NCBI RefSeq assembly: GCF_003201195.1 | Contig: NZ_QICQ01000006.1 | Location: 1 to 64,000, forward strand | DNA from: Nitrosomonas eutropha | Lineage (GTDB): Bacteria > Pseudomonadota > Gammaproteobacteria > Burkholderiales > Nitrosomonadaceae | Reading direction: 5' to 3' | Length of the DNA: 64,000 nucleotides | Part shown: piece after piece, positions 48,890-59,395 of the stretch | Numbering within the stretch: the stretch's first letter is position 1 | How the letters are laid out: each line of letters starts with the position of its first letter | Position numbers and translations under genes: made by a program | The notes under the pieces: generated by a model | Database searches by the model: none | The model's input: only the letters and a program-made list of their open reading frames with translations | Told to the model about the DNA's origin: nothing

Positions 48890-51025
48890 ATGAGTACTGA
48901 TCTCGAACAGTTTTATCAGATATTTTTTGAAGAAGCGGGTGAGTTGCTGGCAGAGATGGAAACACGTCTACTTAAACTGGATATTTTGTCGCCCAATCCG
49001 GAAGATTTGAACGCGATATTTCGTGTGGCGCATTCCATCAAGGGCGGAGCGGGAACATTCGGGTTTACCGATATGACAGGACTTACGCATGTGCTTGAAT
49101 CGCTACTCGACAAATTGCGTAAGGATGAACTCAAGTTACGCGCTGAAATGGTGGATACCTTTCTGCGTGCTGGGGATGTATTAAAAAATCAACTGGATGG
49201 GCACCGGGGCACTGGTTCCGCCGATCCGGCAGAAGTGGATGCCGTCAACCGCAAACTGAAAGAGTTGGTAGCAGATACGGTTAGCAATAGCGCAACGTCC
49301 GCACCCGAATCGGTAGAGGAATCAGCCCCCCATACAGTGAACACTGCTGAACAGGCCCCAATGTCTGCTGAATCAGCATCCGTTGCAGGAAATGTCACCA
49401 CTTACCGGATTGAATTTGGTTGTGCTGATCTTGGCAAGTCAGTAATGGAGAAGCTGTTAATTGATCTGGCGCGGCAGGGGCAGCTGAAAAACCTGAGTGA
49501 TCCGGATAACGAAGCAATATGCATATTGCAGCTTGCCACGACTGACAGTGAGGAAGATGTCTGGGAGGCACTGGCGTTTCTGGTTGATCCCGCCAATTTA
49601 TCTATCAAAATAGATAAAAGCGCATTACCTGCTGCAGATGTTCCCGGAGCAACACTGGAATGCCGACAGGAGCAGCAGACGGTTGAGACTGTATCAGAAC
49701 AACAAGATATGCAGCTTAGTGAAGCTGTATCCTCTCCAACTGCTGCTAATTCAGCCACTCAGAAAACCCAACTGCCTGCCAAAAAAGCAGTAGCCCCACC
49801 GCAACATAAGCCATCCGCTGATCACGCTGGATCCGTTAGCGGTGAATCTTCTTCCATCCGCGTTGGTGTTGAGAAAGTGGATCAAATGATCAATCTGGTG
49901 GGAGAGTTGGTTATCACCCAGGCCATGCTGGCGCAAACTGCGAGCCAGATCGATCCGGTTATTTTTGAAAAACTGCTCAATGGCCTGAATCAGCTCGAAC
50001 GAAATACCCGTGATCTGCAGGAGGCCGTCATGTCGATTCGTATGATGCCCATCAGTTTTGTATTCAGTCGTTTTCCCCGGGTGGTAAGAGATGTAGCCTC
50101 CAAGCTTGGCAAGCAGGTCGATCTCAAAACCCTGGGTGAAGGTACCGAGCTGGATAAAGGATTGATTGAAAAAATCACTGATCCGTTGACCCATCTGATC
50201 CGTAACAGCCTGGATCACGGTATCGAAACACCAGAAAAAAGAAAAGCGCTGGGTAAACCTGCTCACGGCACGATCACACTGCGTGCATCGCACCAGGGCG
50301 GCAGTGTTGTTATAGAGGTGATAGATGACGGCGCAGGGCTTAACCGGGAAAAAATTCTGGATAAGGCTCGCAGCCGGGGGTTGGCGATCAGCGAGAACAT
50401 GACCGATCAGGATGTCTGGATGCTGATTTTTGAAGCTGGTTTTTCCACGGCAGAAGTTGTGACAGATGTTTCCGGTCGGGGTGTGGGTATGGATGTCGTC
50501 AAACGCAATATTGAGGGTCTTGGTGGCCGGGTTGAAATTGACTCAATAACCGGGCAAAGAACGAAGATTTCAATTCGTTTGCCGCTGACGCTCGCTATCC
50601 TGGACGGATTATCGGTATCGGTAGGGGATCAGCTGTTTATTATCCCGCTGACCTATATCACCGAATCACTCAAACCGGCTGCAGAAGATATCCGCACCAT
50701 ACGAGGCCAGGGTCGGGTGGTGGAGGTGCGCGGCGAGTACCTGCCGGTGATTGCTCTGCATGAAATTTTCGGCCTGGAACCGGAAGTGCATGAGATCCAT
50801 GAAGGCATTCTGGTCATCCTTGATGCTGAAGGAAACAAGGCCGCCATGTTTGTCGATACGCTGGTTGGGCAACACCAGGTGGTGATCAAAAGTCTGGAAA
50901 GCAATTATCGTCGCGTACAGGGCGTTTCAGGCGCAACCATCATGGGTGATGGTAGTGTTGCTCTGATACTGGATGCTGTGGGGCTGGTCAATGTCACGAA
51001 GCAGAGAATGATCCATGCAGCGTAA
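48890..51025 (+). CDS. cheA: CheA, chemotaxis histidine kinase
   Basis: The 711-residue kinase has an N-terminal Hpt domain (RVAHSIKGGAGTFGF, His near residue 48), a linker/P2 region, dimerisation helix pair from VGVEKVDQMINLVGELVITQ near 325, ATPase domain (LIRNSLDHGIETPEKR, VIDDGAGLNR, GRGVGMDVVKRNI) and a CheW-like P5 domain. It phosphorylates CheY and CheB. The ATG follows a good ribosome site (AGGAGTCCTC). It opens the operon cheA-cheW-mcp-mcp-cheR-cheD-cheB. Confidence 0.98.
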   Translation: MSTDLEQFYQIFFEEAGELLAEMETRLLKLDILSPNPEDLNAIFRVAHSIKGGAGTFGFTDMTGLTHVLESLLDKLRKDELKLRAEMVDTFLRAGDVLKNQLDGHRGTGSADPAEVDAVNRKLKELVADTVSNSATSAPESVEESAPHTVNTAEQAPMSAESASVAGNVTTYRIEFGCADLGKSVMEKLLIDLARQGQLKNLSDPDNEAICILQLATTDSEEDVWEALAFLVDPANLSIKIDKSALPAADVPGATLECRQEQQTVETVSEQQDMQLSEAVSSPTAANSATQKTQLPAKKAVAPPQHKPSADHAGSVSGESSSIRVGVEKVDQMINLVGELVITQAMLAQTASQIDPVIFEKLLNGLNQLERNTRDLQEAVMSIRMMPISFVFSRFPRVVRDVASKLGKQVDLKTLGEGTELDKGLIEKITDPLTHLIRNSLDHGIETPEKRKALGKPAHGTITLRASHQGGSVVIEVIDDGAGLNREKILDKARSRGLAISENMTDQDVWMLIFEAGFSTAEVVTDVSGRGVGMDVVKRNIEGLGGRVEIDSITGQRTKISIRLPLTLAILDGLSVSVGDQLFIIPLTYITESLKPAAEDIRTIRGQGRVVEVRGEYLPVIALHEIFGLEPEVHEIHEGILVILDAEGNKAAMFVDTLVGQHQVVIKSLESNYRRVQGVSGATIMGDGSVALILDAVGLVNVTKQRMIHAA

Positions 51026-51096
51026 TAAATTGATCAAACCTCTGTGGGAGAAGCCGTTAGAGCCGATACCTATTGCACATTACTGAGGAGCAAACC

Positions 51097-51618
51097 ATGT
51101 TGTTGACACAAGCCACGGCTACTACCACTGCTGCAGGCGAATCACCTGACTCGATCCGGGATCTTTCATGCAGTGAATTTCTGATATTCCGGCTGGGAAA
51201 AGAGGAATACGGTATCGAGATTCTGAAAGTCCAGGAAATTCGCGGGTATGACGCCATTACCCGTATCGCCAACGCACCCGAATTTATCAAGGGCGTTATC
51301 AATCTGCGCGGCGTGATCGTGCCGATCGTTGATATGCGCATCAAATTCAATCTGGGCGCAGCCCATTATGACCAGTTCACTGTGGTGATTATCCTGAATT
51401 TGTCCGGGCGAATTATCGGCATCGTGGTGGATGGCGTATCCGATGTGATCAACCTGGATACAGAGAATTTGCGCCCTACCCCAGAATTCGGCGGAGTAAT
51501 CGATACCGAATACATCATCGGACTTGGCACTATGGAAGAGCGCATGTTGATTCTGGTGGATATCGAAAAATTAATGAGCAGTTCGGAAATGGGTCTGCTG
51601 GAACCGGCAGGCAAATAG
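51097..51618 (+). CDS. cheW: CheW, receptor-kinase coupling protein
   Basis: The 173-residue adaptor links receptors to CheA. It shows [36 protein letters not shown] and [16 protein letters not shown] 51097 is chosen because GAGGAG lies 6 bases upstream; a TTG at 51073 would add eight residues and include that site. Confidence 0.97.
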   Translation: MLLTQATATTTAAGESPDSIRDLSCSEFLIFRLGKEEYGIEILKVQEIRGYDAITRIANAPEFIKGVINLRGVIVPIVDMRIKFNLGAAHYDQFTVVIILNLSGRIIGIVVDGVSDVINLDTENLRPTPEFGGVIDTEYIIGLGTMEERMLILVDIEKLMSSSEMGLLEPAGK

Positions 51619-51704
51619 CTTTGTGAATAGTCGCGTGTATTAGTGGCTATGGCGATGAGCACAGTATTTTAAAAGTTAAGTTACTTTATTTATCGGGAGC
51701 AAAA

Positions 51705-53960
51705 ATGTTGCAGAACATGACGATTAAATCACGGCTGATTTTTGTGATTGGCCTGCTGTCTCTGTTGCTGATCAGTGTGGGGGCAGTCGGGCTGTATGGC
51801 TTAAATCAATCCAAAGCACAGCTGGAAACGATTTATCAGGACCGGGTGGTGGTGCTTGGTCATTTTTCAGAAATCCTGGACAAACTGCAACAAGTACGTA
51901 TGCATGCGTTACTGGCTGGCAACTCGCGTGATACTGCTGTTGCCAGGCAACGAGCAGGACAGGTGATTGAAGAAGATTCCGGCATCAGTGATCTCTGGCA
52001 AAAATTCAGCCAGACCTATCTGATTCCGGAAGAACAATCGCTGGCCAATCGCTTCACCGAGCAATGGAGGGCTTATCAGGCTGCACGCAATCAGACGCTT
52101 AATCATGCTGTTAATGGTAATTTTGATGCGGCAATGGAGAATACCCTTCAGGACGCCGGCCCCAAATATGAATCAGTGCACGACACACTGATGCAGTTAA
52201 TCGAGCTGCAGGAAAATGTCACCGCGCAGGAGTATGAACAGCTGCAGGCGAATTCTTCCAAAATGATTATGACCATGTTCCTGCTGGCGACACTGGGAAT
52301 CCTGTTAGCCGGCGTAATCGGTTTTGTGCTGATTCGTACTATCAGCCGTTCTATCGATCAGGCCGTGCAAGTAGCAGATGGTATTGCCAACGGTCATCTG
52401 GATCAGCATATCGAAGTGACCGGCCATGATGAAATTTCCGTGTTGCTGAAATCGATGCGCAAGATGGTGGAAGTACTGAATAGCTTTGTAGCTGCTCAGC
52501 AAAAAATGCAACAACAGCATGAAGCCGGTGCAATTAGCTACCGGATTCCTGCCGGTAAATTTCCGGGTAGCTACGGTGAAATTGCCAGTGCAGTCAATGA
52601 TCTGGTGGCGGGACATATTGCCGTCAAGATGCGAGTGGTGGAAGTTGTTTCACGTTACGCGCAGGGTGATCTGTCAGTAGATATGGATCGATTACCTGGT
52701 GAAAAGGCAAAAGTGACTGAGGCGGTAGACAAGGTTAAAGCCAGCCTGCAAGCGGTTAATATCGAAATCAGGAATCTGGTGGAAGGTGCAGTGGCAGGTG
52801 ATTTCTCCCGTCGTGGCCATGCAGATAAATATCAATATGAGTTCCAGAGCATGGTGAACAATCTGAACCGGTTGATGCAGACTTGTGAAACCAGCCTGGA
52901 GGACGTTATTCGGATTATGGATGCCCTGGCAGATGGCGATCTGACCCAGAAAATTACCCGTGAGTACCAGGGTATGTTCGCTCGCATGAAGGATGATTCG
53001 AATGTCACCGTGGGACAGTTGGCAAGCATTGTCAGGCAGATCAAGGAAGCCGCCGGACTGATCACCACCGCTTCGAAAGAGATTGCTGACGGTAACACGG
53101 ATCTTTCGCAGCGTACTGAAGAGCAGGCCGCCAATCTGGAAGAAACTGCCGCCAGCATGGAAGAGTTGACCTCAACCGTCAGGCAGAATGCGGACAATGC
53201 TCGCCAGGCTAACCAGCTCGCTGCTTCTGCATCGGATGTGGCAATGAAGGGAGGCAAAGTTGTTGGTGAAGTGGTGCAGACCATGAGTGCGATTAACGAT
53301 AGTTCCAAGAAGATTGTCGACATTATTAGCGTGATCGACGGCATTGCTTTTCAGACTAATATTCTGGCGCTGAATGCAGCGGTGGAAGCCGCCCGTGCCG
53401 GCGAACAGGGACGCGGATTTGCGGTAGTCGCGACCGAAGTGCGCACACTGGCACAGCGCTCAGCAGCGGCTGCCAGGGAAATCAAGGATCTGATCAGTAA
53501 TTCGGTGCACAAGGTTGAGGATGGTACCCAACTGGTGGATCAGGCTGGTAAAACAATGGAAGAAGTGGTGCTGTCAGTTAAGCGTGTAACTGACATCATG
53601 GGTGAAATTTCGGCCGCTTCCCAGGAACAGAGCCAGGGGATCGAACAAGTGAATCAGGCGATTACACAGATGGATGAAATCACCCAGCAAAATGCCGCAC
53701 TGGTGGAACAGGCAGCAGCAGCTTCTGAATCCATGCGTGAGCAGGCAGAGCAATTATCACGTGCTGTGGCTGTATTCAAACTGGAGCAGGGATTTTCATC
53801 CAGTCATGCAGGTAATGCCCCATTGACTGAGCGACGCAGCCCGAACCGGGCAACTAACGTTGAGCGGTTACCACAAGCCAAAAATCAGCGAAAAACGGCT
53901 ACTGCAAGTCCTGCCGCCCCAGCCTCAACTGGCACGGATGGTGATTGGGAAGAATTTTGA
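51705..53960 (+). CDS. Methyl-accepting chemoreceptor with 4HB periplasmic sensor
   Basis: The 751-residue receptor has a first membrane helix (residues about 10-31), a four-helix-bundle ligand-binding region, a second helix near 187-210, HAMP repeats and a long signalling coiled coil with the classical tip ([20 protein letters not shown]). It ends in DWEEF, a xWxxF pentapeptide of the kind that docks CheR/CheB. The signalling half is nearly duplicated in the next gene. Composition is like the neighbours. Confidence 0.95.
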   Translation: MLQNMTIKSRLIFVIGLLSLLLISVGAVGLYGLNQSKAQLETIYQDRVVVLGHFSEILDKLQQVRMHALLAGNSRDTAVARQRAGQVIEEDSGISDLWQKFSQTYLIPEEQSLANRFTEQWRAYQAARNQTLNHAVNGNFDAAMENTLQDAGPKYESVHDTLMQLIELQENVTAQEYEQLQANSSKMIMTMFLLATLGILLAGVIGFVLIRTISRSIDQAVQVADGIANGHLDQHIEVTGHDEISVLLKSMRKMVEVLNSFVAAQQKMQQQHEAGAISYRIPAGKFPGSYGEIASAVNDLVAGHIAVKMRVVEVVSRYAQGDLSVDMDRLPGEKAKVTEAVDKVKASLQAVNIEIRNLVEGAVAGDFSRRGHADKYQYEFQSMVNNLNRLMQTCETSLEDVIRIMDALADGDLTQKITREYQGMFARMKDDSNVTVGQLASIVRQIKEAAGLITTASKEIADGNTDLSQRTEEQAANLEETAASMEELTSTVRQNADNARQANQLAASASDVAMKGGKVVGEVVQTMSAINDSSKKIVDIISVIDGIAFQTNILALNAAVEAARAGEQGRGFAVVATEVRTLAQRSAAAAREIKDLISNSVHKVEDGTQLVDQAGKTMEEVVLSVKRVTDIMGEISAASQEQSQGIEQVNQAITQMDEITQQNAALVEQAAAASESMREQAEQLSRAVAVFKLEQGFSSSHAGNAPLTERRSPNRATNVERLPQAKNQRKTATASPAAPASTGTDGDWEEF

Positions 53961-54017
53961 AATGGGGAACAAAACGTCTGTCTTTATAAACACAAAGGTG
54001 AGAAGCGACCTCTTCCT

Positions 54018-54045
54018 GCCGCATTGTATTCGCAGTCGTGATGAC
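54018..54045. repeat. Intergenic repeat, copy 1
   Basis: A 28-base sequence, starting GCCGCATTGTATTCGCAGTC, recurs at 56573-56600 with one difference. It lies in the spacer after the first receptor gene. Its ends recall dispersed Nitrosomonas-type intergenic repeats. Confidence 0.8.
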
Positions 54046-54100
54046 AGTGATGAATCTGTAATGCTGCATGAATAAAACAACCTTTTGAGGAAGCACGATC

Positions 54101-56446
54101 ATGAGAGTCAATCTGCCGGTTACCAACGTTGAACACGAAATGCGGGATGGCGAATTTCTCGTTTCCAGGACCACGCCCAAGGGAGTGATTACCTATATCA
54201 ATGAACCGTTCGTCAGGATGAGCGGCTTTACTGAGCAGGAGCTGATTGGGCAGGCGCACAATATTATTCGCCATCCGGATATGCCGCCGGAGGCGTTTGT
54301 CGATTTCTGGGACATGCTCAAACAGGGCAGGCCATGGAGTGGTATGGTCAAGAACCGAAATCAAGATGGCGGTTATTACTGGGTCTTTGCCAACGCCACG
54401 CCTGTCAAAGAGCATGGCAAGGTGACCGGCCATATGTCGGTACGCAGTAAGCCCTCACGTGATCAGATTCAGGCCGCCGAGACACTGTATCGTCAAATGC
54501 GTGAAGGCACAGCAAAAGTACGGATTGTTGCTGGAAAAGTCATTGCCGATACTCCCCTGGGATGGCTACGTGAAAAATTTCGCCATCTCAGCCTGAAGAC
54601 CCGGATTATCGGAGCCGGTATCGTGCCACTGCTAGTGATGGCAGGATCGGCCTGGTTGATGATGCAAGATCAATTCAGTCTGGCTTTTGCCGGAATGGGG
54701 CTGAGCGCCTGCCTGGCGGTCGGGATGGGGATGTGGTTGTATCACTGCATTCGCCAGCCGCTGGATACCATGATTCATCATCTGGAAAAGATGGCGCAGG
54801 GGGATTACACCACCCAAATCACGATTGAGCGGGATGATGAAATCGGGAAGCTGACTGAAGCGCTTAAATCCATGCAAATTCGTGCAGGAATCGATTTCAC
54901 CGAAACCAAGCGGATGAATGTTGAAAATTTGCGCGTACGTAATGCGCTGGATATTGCTACTTCTGCAATCATGATTGCCAATAACAGTGGGATGATCATT
55001 TTCATGAACCGGATGGTGCGGGAAATCCTTGCCAAAGAGGAGGATGAAGCGGAAGTGCGCAAATCCCTGCAAAGCCGATTGAAAGCTCTGGCCAGTCAGC
55101 AGCAGATTGATAACGTCAGGATCGGAGAGCGGACGTATTCACTGGTATTGATGCCAGTTACCAGTGAATCCGGAGAACGAGTGGGTTCAGTAGTTGAGTG
55201 GCGTGATCGTACTCAGGAGTTAACGATTGAAAGGGAGATTATGGATATCGTTCAGGCAGGTGTGGCAGGGGATTTCAGCAAACGCCTGACCTTGATCGGC
55301 AAGGAGGGATTCTTCAGGCAACTGGCCGAAGGTATCAACCGGCTGATGGAAAGTACCTCCCAGGGATTGGATGAATTGGCATCTATATTGGAAGCCATGG
55401 CGGAAGGCGATTTGACCCAGAAAATTACCCGTGATTATCAGGGAATGCTGGGCAGATTGAAGGATGATTCGAATTCAACCGTCACTCAACTGACCGGCAT
55501 TGTCGCCCAGATCAAGGAGGCGGTCGGTCTGATTGGCACCGCATCGAAAGAAATTGCCGATGGCAACACGGATCTTTCGCAGCGAACCGAGCAACAAGCC
55601 GCCAATCTGGAGAAGACAGCCGCCAGCATGGATGAATTGACTTCAACCGTGAAGCAGAATGCGAGCAATGCACACCAGGCCAACCAGCTTGCTGCCTCTG
55701 CTTCCAGTGTGGCGGTGAAGGGAGGACAGGTTGTCAGTGAAGTGGTGCAGACCATGAGCGAGATCAACGACAGTTCGAAGAAGATTGTTGACATCATCAG
55801 TGTGATCGATGGTATCGCTTTCCAGACCAATATTCTGGCGCTGAATGCAGCGGTGGAAGCCGCTCGTGCTGGCGAGCAGGGACGGGGGTTTGCGGTAGTT
55901 GCGACTGAAGTGCGCACGCTGGCGCAACGTTCAGCGGCTGCAGCCAAGGAAATCAAGGAGCTGATCAATAACTCGGTACTTAAGGTAGAAGATGGTACTC
56001 AGCAGGTGGATCAGGCTGGCAAGACGATGGAAGAAATCGTGCAATCGGTCAAACACGTGACTGACATCATGGGCGAGATTTCAGCCGCTTCTCAGGAGCA
56101 GAGTCAGGGTATCGAACAAGTGAATCAGGCAATTTCACAGATGGATGAAATCACGCAACAGAATGCGGCGCTGGTGGAACAGGCGGCGGCAGCTTCCGAA
56201 TCGATGCGTGAGCAGGCGGAACAGTTATCGCGCGCTGTGGCTGTATTCAAACTAGAACAGAGCTCTTTATCCAGTCAGGCAAGTAATCAGCCATTCGTTG
56301 AACGACGTGGCCCTAACCGTGCAACCAACGTTGAGCGGCTATCTCGGATCAAAAAACCTCAGGCCGGAAACCAGAAAAAAGTGGCTGCCCAGGGCCATAT
56401 TGCATCGATACCCACCGGCACGGGCGGGGAATGGGAAGAGTTCTGA
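54101..56446 (+). CDS. PAS-containing chemoreceptor, Aer-like
   Basis: The 781-residue receptor starts with a cytoplasmic Aer-like PAS domain ([20 protein letters not shown], then [18 protein letters not shown]), followed by a membrane hairpin near residues 168-215, HAMP, a second PAS-like segment ([20 protein letters not shown]) and the signalling domain with tip [20 protein letters not shown]. It ends in EWEEF, a CheR/CheB tether motif. The Aer-like layout suggests redox or energy sensing. The signalling half closely matches that of the receptor upstream. Confidence 0.94.
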   Translation: MRVNLPVTNVEHEMRDGEFLVSRTTPKGVITYINEPFVRMSGFTEQELIGQAHNIIRHPDMPPEAFVDFWDMLKQGRPWSGMVKNRNQDGGYYWVFANATPVKEHGKVTGHMSVRSKPSRDQIQAAETLYRQMREGTAKVRIVAGKVIADTPLGWLREKFRHLSLKTRIIGAGIVPLLVMAGSAWLMMQDQFSLAFAGMGLSACLAVGMGMWLYHCIRQPLDTMIHHLEKMAQGDYTTQITIERDDEIGKLTEALKSMQIRAGIDFTETKRMNVENLRVRNALDIATSAIMIANNSGMIIFMNRMVREILAKEEDEAEVRKSLQSRLKALASQQQIDNVRIGERTYSLVLMPVTSESGERVGSVVEWRDRTQELTIEREIMDIVQAGVAGDFSKRLTLIGKEGFFRQLAEGINRLMESTSQGLDELASILEAMAEGDLTQKITRDYQGMLGRLKDDSNSTVTQLTGIVAQIKEAVGLIGTASKEIADGNTDLSQRTEQQAANLEKTAASMDELTSTVKQNASNAHQANQLAASASSVAVKGGQVVSEVVQTMSEINDSSKKIVDIISVIDGIAFQTNILALNAAVEAARAGEQGRGFAVVATEVRTLAQRSAAAAKEIKELINNSVLKVEDGTQQVDQAGKTMEEIVQSVKHVTDIMGEISAASQEQSQGIEQVNQAISQMDEITQQNAALVEQAAAASESMREQAEQLSRAVAVFKLEQSSLSSQASNQPFVERRGPNRATNVERLSRIKKPQAGNQKKVAAQGHIASIPTGTGGEWEEF

Positions 56447-56572
56447 AATAGAACACAACGCCCGTCTTGGCGAATATGAAGGTGAGGAAGCAATCTCCCT
56501 CCCGCTGTCTTTGCGAGGCGAATGGCTGAAACAATCTAGTAGCAAGGGGATAAGGGCACTGGAACACTACTG

Positions 56573-56600
56573 GCCGCATTGTATTCGCAGTCGCGATGAC
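56573..56600. repeat. Intergenic repeat, copy 2
   Basis: Same 28-base unit as 54018-54045 (27 of 28 bases identical). The flanks here (GGAAGCAATCTCC around 56488 and CACTTCGCAATGA around 56607) are further parts of a dispersed repeat with imperfect dyad symmetry. The spacer is 187 bases and holds no gene. Confidence 0.8.
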
Positions 56601-56633
56601 AAAATCACTTCGCAATGATAAGGGAAGAAAGAA

Positions 56634-57509
56634 ATGATGCATGAACACAAAGCACCGTCTTTGCGAGCGCCGCAGCCCAGTGAACATAATTCACGCGAAT
56701 ATGCATTCTCTGCACGCGATTTCGAATGTATAAAGAAAATGATTTATGCGCGTGCTGGCATTGCGCTGGCCGAGAATCGTCAGGAGATGGTCTATACCCG
56801 TTTGTCGCGACGTTTGCGTGCAACCGGCCTGAAAAACTTCAGTGATTACCTGGAACAACTGGAAAGAGACAGCGAGGACGTGGAATGGGAATCCTTCGTT
56901 AATGCGCTGACAACCAATCTGACTGCTTTTTTTCGGGAAACACATCATTTTCCAATATTGGCTGAGCATGTCAAAACGCGGCAACCCGGACAGACCGTAA
57001 AGCTCTGGTGCAGTGCAGCTTCCACTGGGGAGGAGGCTTATTCGATGGCCATGACGATGGTGGAAACCTTTGGTTCCCTGAAGCCCCCCGTGCGTATCCT
57101 CGCCACCGATATTGATACCGAGGTGCTGGCTGCCGCACGTGAAGGTGTTTATTCTCTGGACAGGCTGGAATCCATGTCACCTGAAAGAATCAGGCGGTTC
57201 TTTCTCAAGGGCAAGAACCATACTTCCGGATATGCCCGGGTCAGGCAGGAATTGCGCGACATGATTACTTTCAGACAGCTCAATCTACTGGATGCCAGGT
57301 GGCCTATGCACGGGCCATTCAATGCAATTTTCTGTCGTAATGTCATGATTTATTTCGACAAGCCGACGCAATACCAGATTTTGCAGAAATTTGTGCCTTT
57401 ACTGAATCGTGATGGATTGCTGTTCATGGGCCATTCGGAGGTATTTCAACACGCTTCTGATCTGATCAAACTCATTGATAGAACTGTCTACAAGCCGGTT
57501 ATCAAATAA
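56634..57509 (+). CDS. cheR: CheR, chemoreceptor methyltransferase
   Basis: This 291-residue SAM-dependent enzyme methylates glutamates on receptors. The N-terminal helical domain is followed by the SAM site LWCSAASTGEEAYSMAMTM and NAIFCRNVMIYFDKPTQYQ. The two receptors upstream end in tether pentapeptides, which fits this class of CheR. The start is ATG 56634 or 56637. Confidence 0.97.
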   Translation: MMHEHKAPSLRAPQPSEHNSREYAFSARDFECIKKMIYARAGIALAENRQEMVYTRLSRRLRATGLKNFSDYLEQLERDSEDVEWESFVNALTTNLTAFFRETHHFPILAEHVKTRQPGQTVKLWCSAASTGEEAYSMAMTMVETFGSLKPPVRILATDIDTEVLAAAREGVYSLDRLESMSPERIRRFFLKGKNHTSGYARVRQELRDMITFRQLNLLDARWPMHGPFNAIFCRNVMIYFDKPTQYQILQKFVPLLNRDGLLFMGHSEVFQHASDLIKLIDRTVYKPVIK

Positions 57510-57530
57510 CAACAGAGCGGAGCTAGGGGT

Positions 57531-57596
57531 ATGCATATCTTTGCAGCAAAAACAGATCCGATGAATTGCCACGCAACCCTATCCTGCCATGGTTGA
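57531..57596 (+). CDS. Possible 21-residue leader frame overlapping cheD
   Basis: An ATG preceded by GGAG at 8 bases opens a 21-codon frame ([21 protein letters not shown]) whose stop overlaps the start of cheD (ATGGTTGA). cheD has no evident ribosome site, so translation could be coupled. The peptide resembles nothing known to me. Confidence 0.25.
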
Positions 57597-58173
57597 TCCT
57601 CAGTTTGCTTCAAATTTCTATTTTGATCAGCGTTTAAATATTGATGCGGTCAAGCTGTTACCCGGGGAGTACTTTGTAACCACCCGAGAGATGGTGTTGA
57701 GTACAGTACTGGGTTCCTGTGTTTCTGCCTGTATCTATGACCAGCAGAGCAGGATAGGTGGCATGAATCATTTTATGCTGCCAAGCAGTGAAAATAGCAG
57801 CGGATTCCCAATTGAATGTGCACGTTTTGGCGGTTATGCAATGGGTATCCTGATTCGGGAATTGCTTAAAAATGGTGCGCGCAAACAAAATCTGGTTGCC
57901 AAGGTATTTGGTGGTGGCAATGTTCAACCGGCCATGGTTACTTCGGCGATTGGCTCACAAAACGCCAGATTTGTAAAAAAATATCTGGCCGAGTACGAGA
58001 TTCCCATTCTGGCGGGAGATCTGGAGGGGTTTTATCCACGCAAACTGCATTTTTTTCCCAAAAGTGGCCGGGTATTACTAAAGAAACTGCACGTATCGCA
58101 TAACGATACCATTGCCAAGCGTGAGAAACATTACAGCCGGTTACTGCTATCCACAGTAAAACCGGGAATATAG
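57589..58173 (+). CDS. cheD: CheD, receptor glutamine deamidase
   Basis: This 194-residue enzyme deamidates glutamines in chemoreceptors. The catalytic Cys lies in [14 protein letters not shown], His in GGMNHFMLP and Thr/Gly pattern in KVFGGGN. It lies between cheR and cheB, as commonly seen. Confidence 0.97.
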
Positions 58174-58203
58174 ACGAATTCTCCTGAATATTGAGGGGTA
58201 CCC

Positions 58204-59271
58204 ATGAAAAAAATCAGTGTGCTTGTTATCGATGATTCTGCCTTGATTCGTAAATTACTGGCCGAGATCATCAATAGCCAATCGGATATGGAAGTAATCG
58301 GGGCAGCACCGGATCCACTGGTAGCGCGTGAAATGATCCGGACATTGAATCCGGATGTGCTGACATTGGATGTGGAAATGCCCAAAATGGACGGGCTGGA
58401 ATTTCTGGAAAAACTGATGCGGTTGCGGCCCATGCCGGTAGTGATGGTTTCTACGCTGACCGAATGTGGCTCGGAAACGACTTTCCGCGCACTTGAACTA
58501 GGCGCAATCGATTTTGTTGCCAAGCCCAAAATGGATATTCGCCATGGCCTCGAAGCTTATGGTAGCGAGATTGCCAGCAAAATTCGCATTGCCAGCACAG
58601 CACGTATCCGTCGCCTGGAGCCTGGCGCTGCTGCGAGTGGTAGAGCTTTACAGATTCCGCGCCATCATAGTATCTCAACCGAAAAGCTGATTATTATCGG
58701 TGCATCTACGGGCGGTACCGAAGCCATCAAGGATGTGCTGATTCATTTTCCGCCGGATTGTCCAGGTATTCTGATTGCCCAGCACATGCCGGAAGGATTT
58801 ACCCGTTCTTTCGCTGAACGGCTGGATCGGCTCTGCAGAATCCGGGTAACGGAATCCGAAGGAGGGGAGCGTGTTTTACCGGGCCATGCCTATATTGCGC
58901 CGGGCCATTCTCATCTCCTGCTGAAAAAGAGTGGAGCCAATTATATTACCGAGCTGAGTCAGGCAGATCCGGTCAACCGCCATCGCCCATCCGTGGATGT
59001 ACTGTTTCAGTCTGCTGCACAGTGCGCTGGGAAGAATGCGGTTGGTGTGATTCTGACAGGCATGGGCAAGGATGGTGCAGTAGGAATGCTGGCAATGCAT
59101 CATGCAGGTGCCTATAACCTGGCACAGGATGAAGCCAGTTGCGTGGTGTTCGGTATGCCCCGGGAAGCAATTGCTGTTGGTGCGACTGATGAAGTGGTGC
59201 CCTTGCAGGATATGGCCTCACACATCCTGGCAAAACTGACTGGTACAGTCAGGCAAGCTGTTCGTATCTGA
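58204..59271 (+). CDS. cheB: CheB, receptor methylesterase
   Basis: The 355-residue protein has an N-terminal receiver domain ([12 protein letters not shown], phospho-acceptor in [12 protein letters not shown] near residue 59) and a C-terminal methylesterase domain with the catalytic triad in [10 protein letters not shown] (Ser), [16 protein letters not shown] (His) and [11 protein letters not shown] (Asp). It closes the che operon and opposes CheR. Confidence 0.98.
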   Translation: MKKISVLVIDDSALIRKLLAEIINSQSDMEVIGAAPDPLVAREMIRTLNPDVLTLDVEMPKMDGLEFLEKLMRLRPMPVVMVSTLTECGSETTFRALELGAIDFVAKPKMDIRHGLEAYGSEIASKIRIASTARIRRLEPGAAASGRALQIPRHHSISTEKLIIIGASTGGTEAIKDVLIHFPPDCPGILIAQHMPEGFTRSFAERLDRLCRIRVTESEGGERVLPGHAYIAPGHSHLLLKKSGANYITELSQADPVNRHRPSVDVLFQSAAQCAGKNAVGVILTGMGKDGAVGMLAMHHAGAYNLAQDEASCVVFGMPREAIAVGATDEVVPLQDMASHILAKLTGTVRQAVRI

Positions 59272-59395
59272 TGTTATTCAAGGTGTTTAGCTAAAAGAAA
59301 GTTTTTTATTTGTTTATACTAGCTCACCGAAACGTACATACAAGATAATCAATGGTAAGCCAATTATACTGCGCTCCGGCCCCTTACCAACGAGC

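Noticed and set aside
59353..59389. Terminator after cheB
   Set aside because: The TGGTAAG/CTTACCA hairpin has no T-run and fits better as part of the cassette edge.
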